This document shows, piece after piece, positions 54,270 through 62,435 of a stretch of 64,000 nt of DNA. Both the position numbers and the translations under genes were made by a program. The notes beneath the pieces were generated by a model. The model did no database searches and had not been told where the DNA came from. It worked only from the letters and a program-made list of their open reading frames with translations. Position 1 is the stretch's first letter, and every line of letters begins with the position of its first letter. This DNA is from Pseudoalteromonas distincta (GTDB taxonomy: Bacteria; Pseudomonadota; Gammaproteobacteria; Enterobacterales; Alteromonadaceae): positions 186,001 through 250,000 of the forward strand of contig NZ_JWIG01000016.1 of the NCBI RefSeq assembly GCF_000814675.1. Reading direction: 5' to 3'.

Positions 54270-54856
54270 TTGCAAAAGTTGTTTTAGCCGCAGGGCAATC
54301 ATCTCGCTTTAACGGCTGTAAATTAACAGCTGATATTGGCTTTGGCAAAACAATGATTGAGCATGCTGTAAATACACTGCAAGCACTTGATGACACGCCC
54401 GTGTATGTAGTTACCGGGGCATGGCATAAAGAAGTAGCGCAAGTACTGGCAGGTTATAAAAACATAGAGCTGATTGAGAACAAGCAATGGAGCCAAGGTT
54501 TAGGTCATTCAATCGCGACAGCTTCTCAAACTCTGTTTAAAAATAAGTCCTTTGATGGGATTTTATTTATGCTTGCGGATCAGGTTGAGCTAAAAGTAGC
54601 GCACTTAAGTGAGCTAGTTACTGGTTTTAAACGTAACCCATCGCGCTGGTGCGCAAACTATGGCGAGCGTTTAGGTGTACCCGCTATATTCCCAGCGGTT
54701 GATTTATCTCAGCTTGCAAGCTTAACTTCAGATAGAGGTGCGCAGCAATTACTGCGTTCCAACAGTGAGGTCGTCAATACAATTAGTTTAAGTAGTGCGA
54801 GTGTAGATATAGATACTCAAAAGCAGCTAAGTAATTTTATAGCTAAAAATGAGTGA
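54263..54856 (+). CDS. mocA: MocA-like molybdenum cofactor nucleotidyltransferase
   Basis: A protein of about 197 residues in the MobA/MocA family. The nucleotide-binding motif is VVLAAGQSSRFNGCKL, followed by VYVVTGAWHKEV and the metal-binding FMLADQVELK. MocA transfers CMP to molybdopterin to make the cytosine dinucleotide form used by molybdenum hydroxylases, which fits the neighbours. The start is uncertain: GTG at 54263 overlaps the xdhC stop (GTGCTAA); a TTG at 54248 is also open. Confidence 0.85.
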   Translation: MLIAKVVLAAGQSSRFNGCKLTADIGFGKTMIEHAVNTLQALDDTPVYVVTGAWHKEVAQVLAGYKNIELIENKQWSQGLGHSIATASQTLFKNKSFDGILFMLADQVELKVAHLSELVTGFKRNPSRWCANYGERLGVPAIFPAVDLSQLASLTSDRGAQQLLRSNSEVVNTISLSSASVDIDTQKQLSNFIAKNE

Positions 54857-54988
54857 AAAAGTAGTAGGGCAAAATAAGTTTTAGCTGCGCTAACGCTTTA
54901 GTGCAGTGGTTATGGTATTTAGCTGTTAATGTAGCTGATGCGGTAACTATATGTGTTATGGATTAGTAGTTACAACAATCTTAACTGT

Positions 54989-55030
54989 TATAACCTGCGT
55001 TTAAATTAAGCAATTTAAACGCAGGTTATA
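54989..55030. repeat. Perfect 19-base inverted repeat before the Mo-hydroxylase genes
   Basis: Arms of 19 bases (54989-55007 and 55012-55030) with a four-base AAGC loop, 22 bases before the start of the iron-sulfur subunit gene. No T-run follows, so it is not a standard terminator. It could be an RNA hairpin in the leader or a regulator's operator. Confidence 0.75.
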
Positions 55031-55052
55031 AAGCTTAATCAAGGGGCAAGCT

Positions 55053-55541
55053 ATGGTGACGTTTACAATTAATGGCAAGGTGGTTGAATCACACGCAAGT
55101 GAAGATACACCATTGTTATGGGTTATTCGCGATGAAATTGGATTAAAAGGTACGAAGTTTGGTTGCGGTATTGCAATGTGTGGTGCGTGTACGGTGCATT
55201 TAGATGGGCAAGCAACTCGCTCATGTGTTTTACCAATTGGCGCAATTGCAGGAAAAAACATTACCACAATTGAAGGACTTAATAACGAACACCCACTTCA
55301 AAAAGCATGGGTTGAAGAGCAAGTACCACAGTGCGGTTACTGTCAGTCGGGACAAATAATGCAAGCTGCTACATTACTGGCAGCTAATCCAAGTCCTTCA
55401 GATGAAGAAATAGTAAGCCATATGAATGGTAACTACTGTCGCTGTATGGCTTATAAACGTATTAAAACTGCTATTCAACGCGCTGCAGATGAGTCACAAA
55501 GTGTAGTAAATATATTTGATCCAAATGCACAAGACGCTTAA
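55053..55541 (+). CDS. [2Fe-2S] subunit of a xanthine-dehydrogenase-family molybdenum hydroxylase (IorA-like)
   Basis: A 162-residue electron-transfer subunit. The plant-type ferredoxin cluster ligands lie in [20 protein letters not shown], with the fourth cysteine in TRSCVLP. The second cluster is in [15 protein letters not shown] and [13 protein letters not shown]. Length and order fit the IorA type, which passes electrons from the Mo centre to an external acceptor. No export signal of its own is visible. An AGGGGC ribosome site precedes the ATG. The large subunit follows after 12 bases. Confidence 0.92.
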   Translation: MVTFTINGKVVESHASEDTPLLWVIRDEIGLKGTKFGCGIAMCGACTVHLDGQATRSCVLPIGAIAGKNITTIEGLNNEHPLQKAWVEEQVPQCGYCQSGQIMQAATLLAANPSPSDEEIVSHMNGNYCRCMAYKRIKTAIQRAADESQSVVNIFDPNAQDA

Positions 55542-55553
55542 CTGGAGCCGATA

Positions 55554-57845
55554 ATGAAAAAATTATTTCAAAAAAATAGCGAAACCGTTAATTTAAATCG
55601 TCGCTCGTTTATGATTGGCACTGCTAGCGCAGGCTTAGTCATGGCGTTTGCCCCTGCGTTATTTTCGGGTTCGCTCAGTGCAAAAGAATCAATTGCGCAA
55701 CAAGCTTTTTCACCCACTATTTGGTGGACTATGAGCACCGACGGCGCCGTAGAAGTGAGTATTGCTAAAGCTGAAATGGGTCAACATATTGGTACTGCTC
55801 TTGCGCGCATTGTGGCTGATGAACTTGAATGTGATTGGGATAAAGTATCAATTACCTACGTAGATACTCATGAAAAATGGGGCTTTATGGTAACGGGTGG
55901 TTCGTGGTCTGTATTTCAAAGCTTTAAGCCATTATCTCAAGCCGGCGCTGCGGGTCGAATTGCATTAATAGAAGCTGGAGCTAAAATGCTCGGCGTGCCT
56001 GCAGATAAATGTCGTGCTGAAAAGGGCTATATTATTGCAGGCGAAAAATCGGTTAGTTATGCTGACATAGTTAAAAAAGGCGAGTTTAATCGTACATTTA
56101 CCAGTGATGAAGTTGCAAACCTTCCACTAAAACCTGCTAATAAACGTCATTTAACTGGGCTTAAACAAGACTTTAAAGCGCTTGATATACCAGCCAAAAC
56201 AAATGGTACAGCAGTATATGGGATAGATGTAGAAGTTGAAGGCATGCTGTACGCGCGTCCAGTTATTCCACCAACTCGTTATGGCAGCACAGTAACAAAC
56301 GTTGACGATAGTGCAGCAAAAGCAATTAAAGGTTACAAAGGCTATGAAATTTTAAATGACCCTAGTAACACAGTGCAAGGCTGGGTTGTTGTATTAGCTG
56401 ATAGTTACCCAAGTGCCATTAAAGCAGTAGATGCTTTAAAGGTGAGTTACAAAAATGGTGAGTCGGCAAATATATCTGAAGCTGATATTCAAAAAGAAGG
56501 TAAGCGATTATGCGAGCAACGCGACTCGGGTACTTTGTTTGTTGATGAAGGCGATATAAAGAAAACCCAAGCAGACGCTAGTGAGTCGTTAGAATCAATG
56601 TATACCACAGCGACAGCGAGTCATTATCAGCTAGAGCCATTAAATGCGGTTGCAGAGTTTAAAGACGGAAATTGGATTATTCATACTGGTAACCAGTGGC
56701 AGTCACTTACGTTACCAGCGCTTGCTAAAGCACTCGATATAGAACAAAACAAAGTAATTATCCGTCCTTACTATTTAGGTGGTGGTTTTGGTCGTCGATT
56801 ATTTGGTGATTGGACTGTACCTGCGGCTCTAACTGCAAAAGCAGTAGGTAAACCAGTAAAACTGGTATTTACACGAGCAGATGATAGTTTATTCGATCAG
56901 TCTCGCTCTGCATCTGCTGCAAAAATGACGGCGTCGTTTGATAAAAATGGTACCTTCACAGGAATGGAACATGCATTTGCCGCTGGTTGGCCTACTAAAG
57001 CTATGGCACCAGGGTTTTTATCACCGGGTGTTGATGGCAAAGGTAAATTTGATGCATTTTCGGCATCAGGCGCTGATCATTGGTACAGCATGAGCAGTCA
57101 TCGTGCTCGCGCTATTAATAACGAAGTTGCACAAAGCACCTTTAATCCAGGTTGGTTACGTTCAGTAGGGCCAGGTTGGATTGCATGGAGTCTTGAGTCG
57201 TTTATTGATGAAATTGCCCATAAGCAAGGCAAAGATCCTGTTCAATTTAGAATTGAAATGTTAGATGGTAAAGGCAAGCAAGCGGGTAAAGCACCTGAGA
57301 GCGTTGGCGGAGCACTGCGCTTACGTAATGTGCTTAAAACGGTGTCTGACAAAGTAGCTTCTGTAAAATTAGCGAAAGACGAAGGCATTGGTTTTTCTGT
57401 AAGCTCAGGGCAAGAACGTACTATGCCAGCATGGCTTGCAACCGCAGCGCATGTTCACGTTAACCGTGATAGTGGTAAAATAACGCTTAAAAAGCTTTAT
57501 GTTGTTGTAGATGCGGGCTTAATAGTTCACCCAGATGGCGCACTGGCGCAAATTGAAGGGTCGCTACTATGGGGCAGCAGCCTTGCATTGCATGAATCAA
57601 ATACGTATAAAGATGGGCAAGTATCTGCGACTAACTTTAATACTTATTTACCGCTAAGAATGCAAGATGTGCCAGATATGGACATCGAGTTTTTACAAAG
57701 CGATGAGTTTCCAGTTGGTTTAGGTGAGCCTGGCGTGATCGGAGTTGCTCCTGCTATTGGTAATGCAGTGTTTAATGCTGTAGGCGTGCGTTTACGTGAC
57801 CTACCAATGAAGCCAAGCGAACTTAAAAAAGGCTTAGAAGCGTAA
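55554..57845 (+). CDS. Molybdopterin-binding subunit of a xanthine-dehydrogenase-family enzyme (IorB-like), Tat signal
   Basis: A 763-residue catalytic subunit. The twin-arginine signal NRRSFMIGTASAGLVMAFAP suggests export folded, carrying the small subunit along. The Mo-cofactor domains contain YYLGGGFGRRLFGDW, MTASFDKNGTFTGMEHAF and the conserved Glu near the end in GLGEPGVIGVAPAIGNAV. It hydroxylates an aldehyde or N-heterocycle; the substrate is unknown. No flavin subunit is encoded, so electrons probably go to a cytochrome or other carrier. GGAG precedes the start. Confidence 0.9.
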   Translation: MKKLFQKNSETVNLNRRSFMIGTASAGLVMAFAPALFSGSLSAKESIAQQAFSPTIWWTMSTDGAVEVSIAKAEMGQHIGTALARIVADELECDWDKVSITYVDTHEKWGFMVTGGSWSVFQSFKPLSQAGAAGRIALIEAGAKMLGVPADKCRAEKGYIIAGEKSVSYADIVKKGEFNRTFTSDEVANLPLKPANKRHLTGLKQDFKALDIPAKTNGTAVYGIDVEVEGMLYARPVIPPTRYGSTVTNVDDSAAKAIKGYKGYEILNDPSNTVQGWVVVLADSYPSAIKAVDALKVSYKNGESANISEADIQKEGKRLCEQRDSGTLFVDEGDIKKTQADASESLESMYTTATASHYQLEPLNAVAEFKDGNWIIHTGNQWQSLTLPALAKALDIEQNKVIIRPYYLGGGFGRRLFGDWTVPAALTAKAVGKPVKLVFTRADDSLFDQSRSASAAKMTASFDKNGTFTGMEHAFAAGWPTKAMAPGFLSPGVDGKGKFDAFSASGADHWYSMSSHRARAINNEVAQSTFNPGWLRSVGPGWIAWSLESFIDEIAHKQGKDPVQFRIEMLDGKGKQAGKAPESVGGALRLRNVLKTVSDKVASVKLAKDEGIGFSVSSGQERTMPAWLATAAHVHVNRDSGKITLKKLYVVVDAGLIVHPDGALAQIEGSLLWGSSLALHESNTYKDGQVSATNFNTYLPLRMQDVPDMDIEFLQSDEFPVGLGEPGVIGVAPAIGNAVFNAVGVRLRDLPMKPSELKKGLEA

Positions 57846-58031
57846 AACAAAAATAACTAAAGGGGTATGCTTTATGCTGCCCCTTTAAGTTATTAAATAT
57901 ATTTATGTAATTATTATTTATGTATCAATAGGTAGCGTTGTTTATAACAGTTTGCTTAATTAAACGATTAAGTATTATTGCAAATTGGTATTCGGTTGTT
58001 ATTACGTGTTGATATTAGTTAAGGTTTATTT

Positions 58032-59003
58032 ATGCTAATCGACCCAACAGGGCGAGAGTTTAGTTACTTACGTTTGTCTATTACTGATGTATGTAATTTT
58101 AAGTGTGTTTATTGTTTACCAGATGGTTATCAGGGCGGTCCCGACCGTGGCTTTCTCACAATTGATGAAATTAGCAATACGCTTAAAGCGTTTGCACACC
58201 ATGGTATTGAAAAAGTAAGGATCACTGGCGGAGAGCCAACCCTTAGAAAAGACTTTATAGATGTTGTTCGTGCGGCAAAAGATGTTGCGGGCATAAAAAA
58301 AATTGCAATGACCACCAATGGTTTTTCTCTTCATAAGAATATTCATGACTGGGTAGATGCAGGCTTAAACGCCATTAATGTAAGCATTGATAGTTTAGAT
58401 TCGCGCATGTTTAACACCATTACTGGGCATGACAAATTTACCTCAGTAATGAAAGGTATTGATACTGCGCTTGAAACGGGTATTGATTCGGTAAAAATAA
58501 ACAGCGTGCTGATGAAGCAATACAACGCAAAAGAGTTTGATACATTTTTAAATTGGGTTAAACACCGCCCCGTCACCATCCGCTTTATAGAATTGATGCA
58601 AACAAACGACAACAAAGCCTTTTTTGATGCGAACCATGTTTCTGGGCAAGTTTTAAAAACTCAGCTATTACAAACGGGTTGGCAGCAACTTGCGCGTAGT
58701 GCATCAGCAGGTCCTGCTCAAGAGTTTGCGCACCCCGATTATCAAGGCAGAATTGGTTTAATAATGCCTTACAGCAATGATTTTTGTAGTACCTGTAACC
58801 GACTAAGGGTTACAGCAAAAGGAAATCTGCACTTATGTTTGTTTTCTGAAGAGGGTATTTCGCTAAGAGAATATATGAACGACAGTTCGCATAGTGAATT
58901 AATGGCATTGTTATCTCGTTATATTAAAACTAAGAAGCCAACTCATCTTTTGCATCAAGGTAATACGGGCATCACCACTAATTTATCTATGTTAGGTGGT
59001 TAA
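58032..59003 (+). CDS. moaA: GTP 3',8-cyclase
   Basis: A 323-residue radical-SAM enzyme for the first step of molybdopterin synthesis. The N-terminal cluster motif is CNFKCVYC (Cys21, 25, 28), with VRITGGEPTLRKDF after it. The second cluster lies in FCSTCNRLRVTAKGNLHLC, and the protein ends in the catalytic Gly-Gly (LSMLGG). Length normal. AAGG lies upstream of the ATG. moaC, moaB and others are not adjacent. It is probably placed here to serve the Mo hydroxylase. Confidence 0.95.
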   Translation: MLIDPTGREFSYLRLSITDVCNFKCVYCLPDGYQGGPDRGFLTIDEISNTLKAFAHHGIEKVRITGGEPTLRKDFIDVVRAAKDVAGIKKIAMTTNGFSLHKNIHDWVDAGLNAINVSIDSLDSRMFNTITGHDKFTSVMKGIDTALETGIDSVKINSVLMKQYNAKEFDTFLNWVKHRPVTIRFIELMQTNDNKAFFDANHVSGQVLKTQLLQTGWQQLARSASAGPAQEFAHPDYQGRIGLIMPYSNDFCSTCNRLRVTAKGNLHLCLFSEEGISLREYMNDSSHSELMALLSRYIKTKKPTHLLHQGNTGITTNLSMLGG

Positions 59004-59150
59004 TTTTTAGAGCTAATTTGTAAACAAAAACATCAAACGTGTCCCTAAATCACCAATAAAAGGGTGTGTTTACATGGTTTTAGAGCAACAAAGCTTGTTA
59101 AATTGTATTTTCACGTTAAACTTACTTTTTATTTTTATTAAGTGATTAGA

Positions 59151-60188
59151 ATGGATATCGCAGCCCTTAATAGCACTAAATCATTAAGAAAGGACGTTCT
59201 AAGAGGGATGTGCCTTTGCTTTGGTGTTTTATCGGTTGGGTTTGCGGGATTTAATTTAACCGTAAATAACTTTCCATTGCTTGGCTATATCGAAATCTGT
59301 TTTTCCATTTATTGTATATTTACTTATATTACACTTATACGCCGTCCACTACAGTTTTGGCAATCCGTTGTAATGTGCGCACTTATCACATTCATCGTTA
59401 TTTTGGGTACATCTTTGGCGTCGCCTCGTAACGGTGTGTATGTATGGTCGTTTGCATTACCTATTTTGTACTACCTACTATTAGGTAAGCAATATGGTGT
59501 AATTTTCTCTGCAAATTTATTAGTGATCCAAGTGTTTATTTTAGGTAGTCAGTCTACACTTGCCCCCTTTGAGACTTTTAACTTATCTCTTAATCTACTC
59601 TGTGCTTATTTAAGTATTTGGGCAATTTCTCACGTGTTTGAAGGGAGTCGTTCACACTTTTCAAGGCGACTTAAAAATTTAGCGTTACTTGACCCACTAA
59701 CGGGGGCAGGCAATCGCCTTTCAATGAACCACTACTTTGAAGTAGAACTACAAGATAAATCACAGTTATATTTATTCTTACTTGATTTAGATTTTTTTAA
59801 ACAAGTAAATGATGAGTATGGCCATGGTGTGGGTGACCAAGTGCTTATTGAAGTAGCAACTTTACTAAGAGTTATACTCGCTAGAGGGTATGTATTTAGA
59901 GTCGGCGGTGAGGAGTTTGCTTTATTTAGCTCTTTTGAAAATGATGAGGCCGCGCTGAAAACCGCCGAACAAATAAGGGCACGTTTTGAAAGTACCACAT
60001 TTGACATTGACGGCCTTGCAATCAATGTTACAACCAGTATTGGTGTCGCAAAATTTAAAAGTACCAATTCATTGGAAAGCTTTGTAAACCAAGCTGATAA
60101 ACAGTTATACAAAGCAAAGCAATTTGGTCGCAATAAAGTGTATTGTAAGTTTAAAAAAGAAAATGATTACCAGGCAGTCGTTGCGTAA
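59151..60188 (+). CDS. Membrane diguanylate cyclase (GGDEF)
   Basis: A 345-residue protein with about five to six membrane helices (roughly 17-165), then a GGDEF domain starting LALLDPLTGAGNRLS with the active motif RVGGEEF (252-256) and the metal site FLLDLDFFKQVND. It makes c-di-GMP. The feedback site RxxD is missing: the equivalent residues are LARG. I chose the ATG at 59151; the GTG at 59142 is also open. Its membrane part suggests it senses an unknown envelope or membrane signal. Confidence 0.88.
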   Translation: MDIAALNSTKSLRKDVLRGMCLCFGVLSVGFAGFNLTVNNFPLLGYIEICFSIYCIFTYITLIRRPLQFWQSVVMCALITFIVILGTSLASPRNGVYVWSFALPILYYLLLGKQYGVIFSANLLVIQVFILGSQSTLAPFETFNLSLNLLCAYLSIWAISHVFEGSRSHFSRRLKNLALLDPLTGAGNRLSMNHYFEVELQDKSQLYLFLLDLDFFKQVNDEYGHGVGDQVLIEVATLLRVILARGYVFRVGGEEFALFSSFENDEAALKTAEQIRARFESTTFDIDGLAINVTTSIGVAKFKSTNSLESFVNQADKQLYKAKQFGRNKVYCKFKKENDYQAVVA

Positions 60189-60198
60189 GTCGTGCTAC

Positions 60199-61137
60199 TT
60201 AGTACATTTGTTCAAAGTTAGGGATTCCGTTTTCCCAAATCGGTTTATCTTTTCCTAAATGCTCGCGTACAGCATCAAAAAATAATCGGGTTCTTACTGG
60301 TAAATCTCGATGCGGATATACGGCATACATCGCGCTAAATTCCATCAGTTTTACATCGGTCAATAAAGGCACTAACTTACCTTGTATTATTTCATCGCCA
60401 ATAATAAATGCAGGGGCGACAAAGTAAGTTGTGCCCGACAATGTTTTCATTAACAATGACTCGGCATCATTAGCACGAAACACACTTTTTATTTTTTGCT
60501 CGCAGCGCTCACCTTTACTATCGTAATAATCAATTGCTTCTACTCGAATAGAGTTACTGGCATAGCTTGCTGCTGGTAATTTCGCTAACTCTTCCATTGT
60601 TTTTGGCATACCATAAGTTTCAATAAACTGTGGCGCAGCTAAAATTAATAATCGATTACGCGCTATTTTACGTGCAATAAGTGACGAGTCTTTAGGCTCT
60701 CCTACACGAAAAGCCAAATCAAATCCTTCAGAGACTATGTCTACTAATCTATCGTCTAAACGCAGTTCAACTTCTACTTGCGGAAAGCGTTTTTGAAAAT
60801 CATTAAGTACAGGTTGTAAATAACGACGACCAATAAGTGTTGATGAAGTGATTTTTAAAACGCCGCGCGGCTCTAAATGGTAGTTTTCAGCCATGCGCAC
60901 GGTTTCGCCGAGCAGCTCTCTAAGCTCAGCTGCTTTTTTGATCATTTCGGCGCCTGCCGCTGTGAGCGAAAATGAACGGGTAGTTCGGTTAAGTAACCTA
61001 ACGCCTAACTCATCCTCTAAACGGCTAATTTGTTTAGATATAACAGAGCGATCTATGTTGCGTATTTCTGCAGCTTTAGCAAAAGAGCCTTGCTCAACTA
61101 CTTCAAGTAACATTAAAAGTCGACTTGTTGTATCCAT
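60199..61137 (-). CDS. LysR family transcriptional regulator
   Basis: A 312-residue regulator with the N-terminal helix-turn-helix (LLEVVEQGSFAKAAEIRNID, RSVISKQISRLEDELGVRLL) and the periplasmic-binding-like co-inducer domain. AAGGTG precedes the ATG. It is transcribed away from an RND efflux operon with a 119-base shared gap, so it probably regulates that operon; an activator or repressor role cannot be told. Its 3' end lies next to the convergent diguanylate cyclase gene. Confidence 0.92.
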   Translation of the reverse strand: MDTTSRLLMLLEVVEQGSFAKAAEIRNIDRSVISKQISRLEDELGVRLLNRTTRSFSLTAAGAEMIKKAAELRELLGETVRMAENYHLEPRGVLKITSSTLIGRRYLQPVLNDFQKRFPQVEVELRLDDRLVDIVSEGFDLAFRVGEPKDSSLIARKIARNRLLILAAPQFIETYGMPKTMEELAKLPAASYASNSIRVEAIDYYDSKGERCEQKIKSVFRANDAESLLMKTLSGTTYFVAPAFIIGDEIIQGKLVPLLTDVKLMEFSAMYAVYPHRDLPVRTRLFFDAVREHLGKDKPIWENGIPNFEQMY

Positions 61138-61256
61138 TATTACACCTTAACTAATCTATTGATGCCATTTTGGCATTAATGAATTTAAAAATCTATGGTT
61201 TTTACACACGGGTTTAATCCGTATTATGCGAGGCTAATCAACAATGGAGCGTCTTC

Positions 61257-62426
61257 ATGAACAAACATCTAATTGCTGCTGCACTTACTGCGGCATCTTT
61301 AACACTTGCGGGTTGTGCTGATGAGAGCACAGCTCAATCAGTACCTGCACAGCAACTTCAACCAATTGATGTAGCACAGGTGCTTGTTAAGCCGGTACAG
61401 AGCTGGCACACATATACAACTCGTTTAGAGTCTCCACAAGAAGTTGCTTTAATGCCGCGTGTATCAGGAATCATCGATAGCATTGAATTTAAAGAAGGCG
61501 ACGTGGTTAAGCAAGGCGATGTTTTATTTCAATTAGATGCTCGCCCATTTGCAGCGGTTGTTGCAAGCTTAAAAGCACAAATTAAAAGTGCAGAAGCTGC
61601 CTTAGAGCAAGCTAAAAGTGAAGACAAACGTGCGGTACGCTTATTAGACCGTAAGGCAATCTCTACAGAGCAAGCACAAGCGCGTACTTCAACACTGCGC
61701 CAACGCGAAGCACAGCTTTCTGCACTGCAAGCACAACTTACCTCAGCAGAACTTGATTTAGAGTTTACGTCAGTAGTATCACCAATTGATGGCATTATTT
61801 CTCGCGCAAATATTACTAAAGGTAATAACGTACTTGCGGGTCAAAGCGTATTAACATCGATTGTTTCGAACCAAGCTATGTACGCTTACTTTGATGTTGA
61901 TGAGCGCACATGGAATAGCTCTTTTAATGATGTTACTGCTGCGAGCCACCAAACTGTTGTAATGCAAAAAGTCGGTCAAAGTGATTTTGCATACAAAGGC
62001 TACATTAACTTTATTGATAACCAAATTAATTCATCAACGGGCACATTACGTGTACGTGCGGTATTTAATGAAGACAACAACCAATTACGCGCAGGCTCGT
62101 TTGCACGTATCAAGCTTGCAGCCAATTCTATTAGCGACGCTATTATTATCCCAGAACGTGCAATTGGTACTGACTTAAAAAATCGCTTTGTACTAACCGT
62201 TGGCGAAAACAACGTACTTGAATACAAGCTAATTACTATTGGTGAACGTTACGGTGCATTACGTGCGGTTACTTCAGGCCTTAACGAAGGTGATGTAATT
62301 GCTGTAAATGGTCCTGCTCGCGTAGGTCCTGGTATGCCAATCTCTCCTCAAACAGTAACAATTGATACAAGCGGTGTGGCATTTACATTGTCAAATGACA
62401 ACGCACAACTTGTGGCTAAGCAATAA
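61257..62426 (+). CDS. RND efflux periplasmic adaptor lipoprotein (AcrA/MexA type)
   Basis: A 389-residue adaptor. The signal ends in the lipobox LAGC (Cys19), followed by the lipoyl half-motifs (VALMPRVSGIIDSIEF and VSPIDGIISRANI), a coiled-coil hairpin of about residues 100-165 (AQIKSAEAALEQAKSEDKRA and so on) and the membrane-proximal beta domains. It bridges permease and outer-membrane channel. GGAG lies before the ATG. The permease gene begins nine bases after its stop. Confidence 0.94.
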   Translation: MNKHLIAAALTAASLTLAGCADESTAQSVPAQQLQPIDVAQVLVKPVQSWHTYTTRLESPQEVALMPRVSGIIDSIEFKEGDVVKQGDVLFQLDARPFAAVVASLKAQIKSAEAALEQAKSEDKRAVRLLDRKAISTEQAQARTSTLRQREAQLSALQAQLTSAELDLEFTSVVSPIDGIISRANITKGNNVLAGQSVLTSIVSNQAMYAYFDVDERTWNSSFNDVTAASHQTVVMQKVGQSDFAYKGYINFIDNQINSSTGTLRVRAVFNEDNNQLRAGSFARIKLAANSISDAIIIPERAIGTDLKNRFVLTVGENNVLEYKLITIGERYGALRAVTSGLNEGDVIAVNGPARVGPGMPISPQTVTIDTSGVAFTLSNDNAQLVAKQ

Positions 62427-62435
62427 GGTTTATTG

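Noticed and set aside
57846..58031. Molybdenum-cofactor riboswitch before moaA
   Set aside because: The gap is AT-rich with no conserved stems; nothing resembles the Moco motif.
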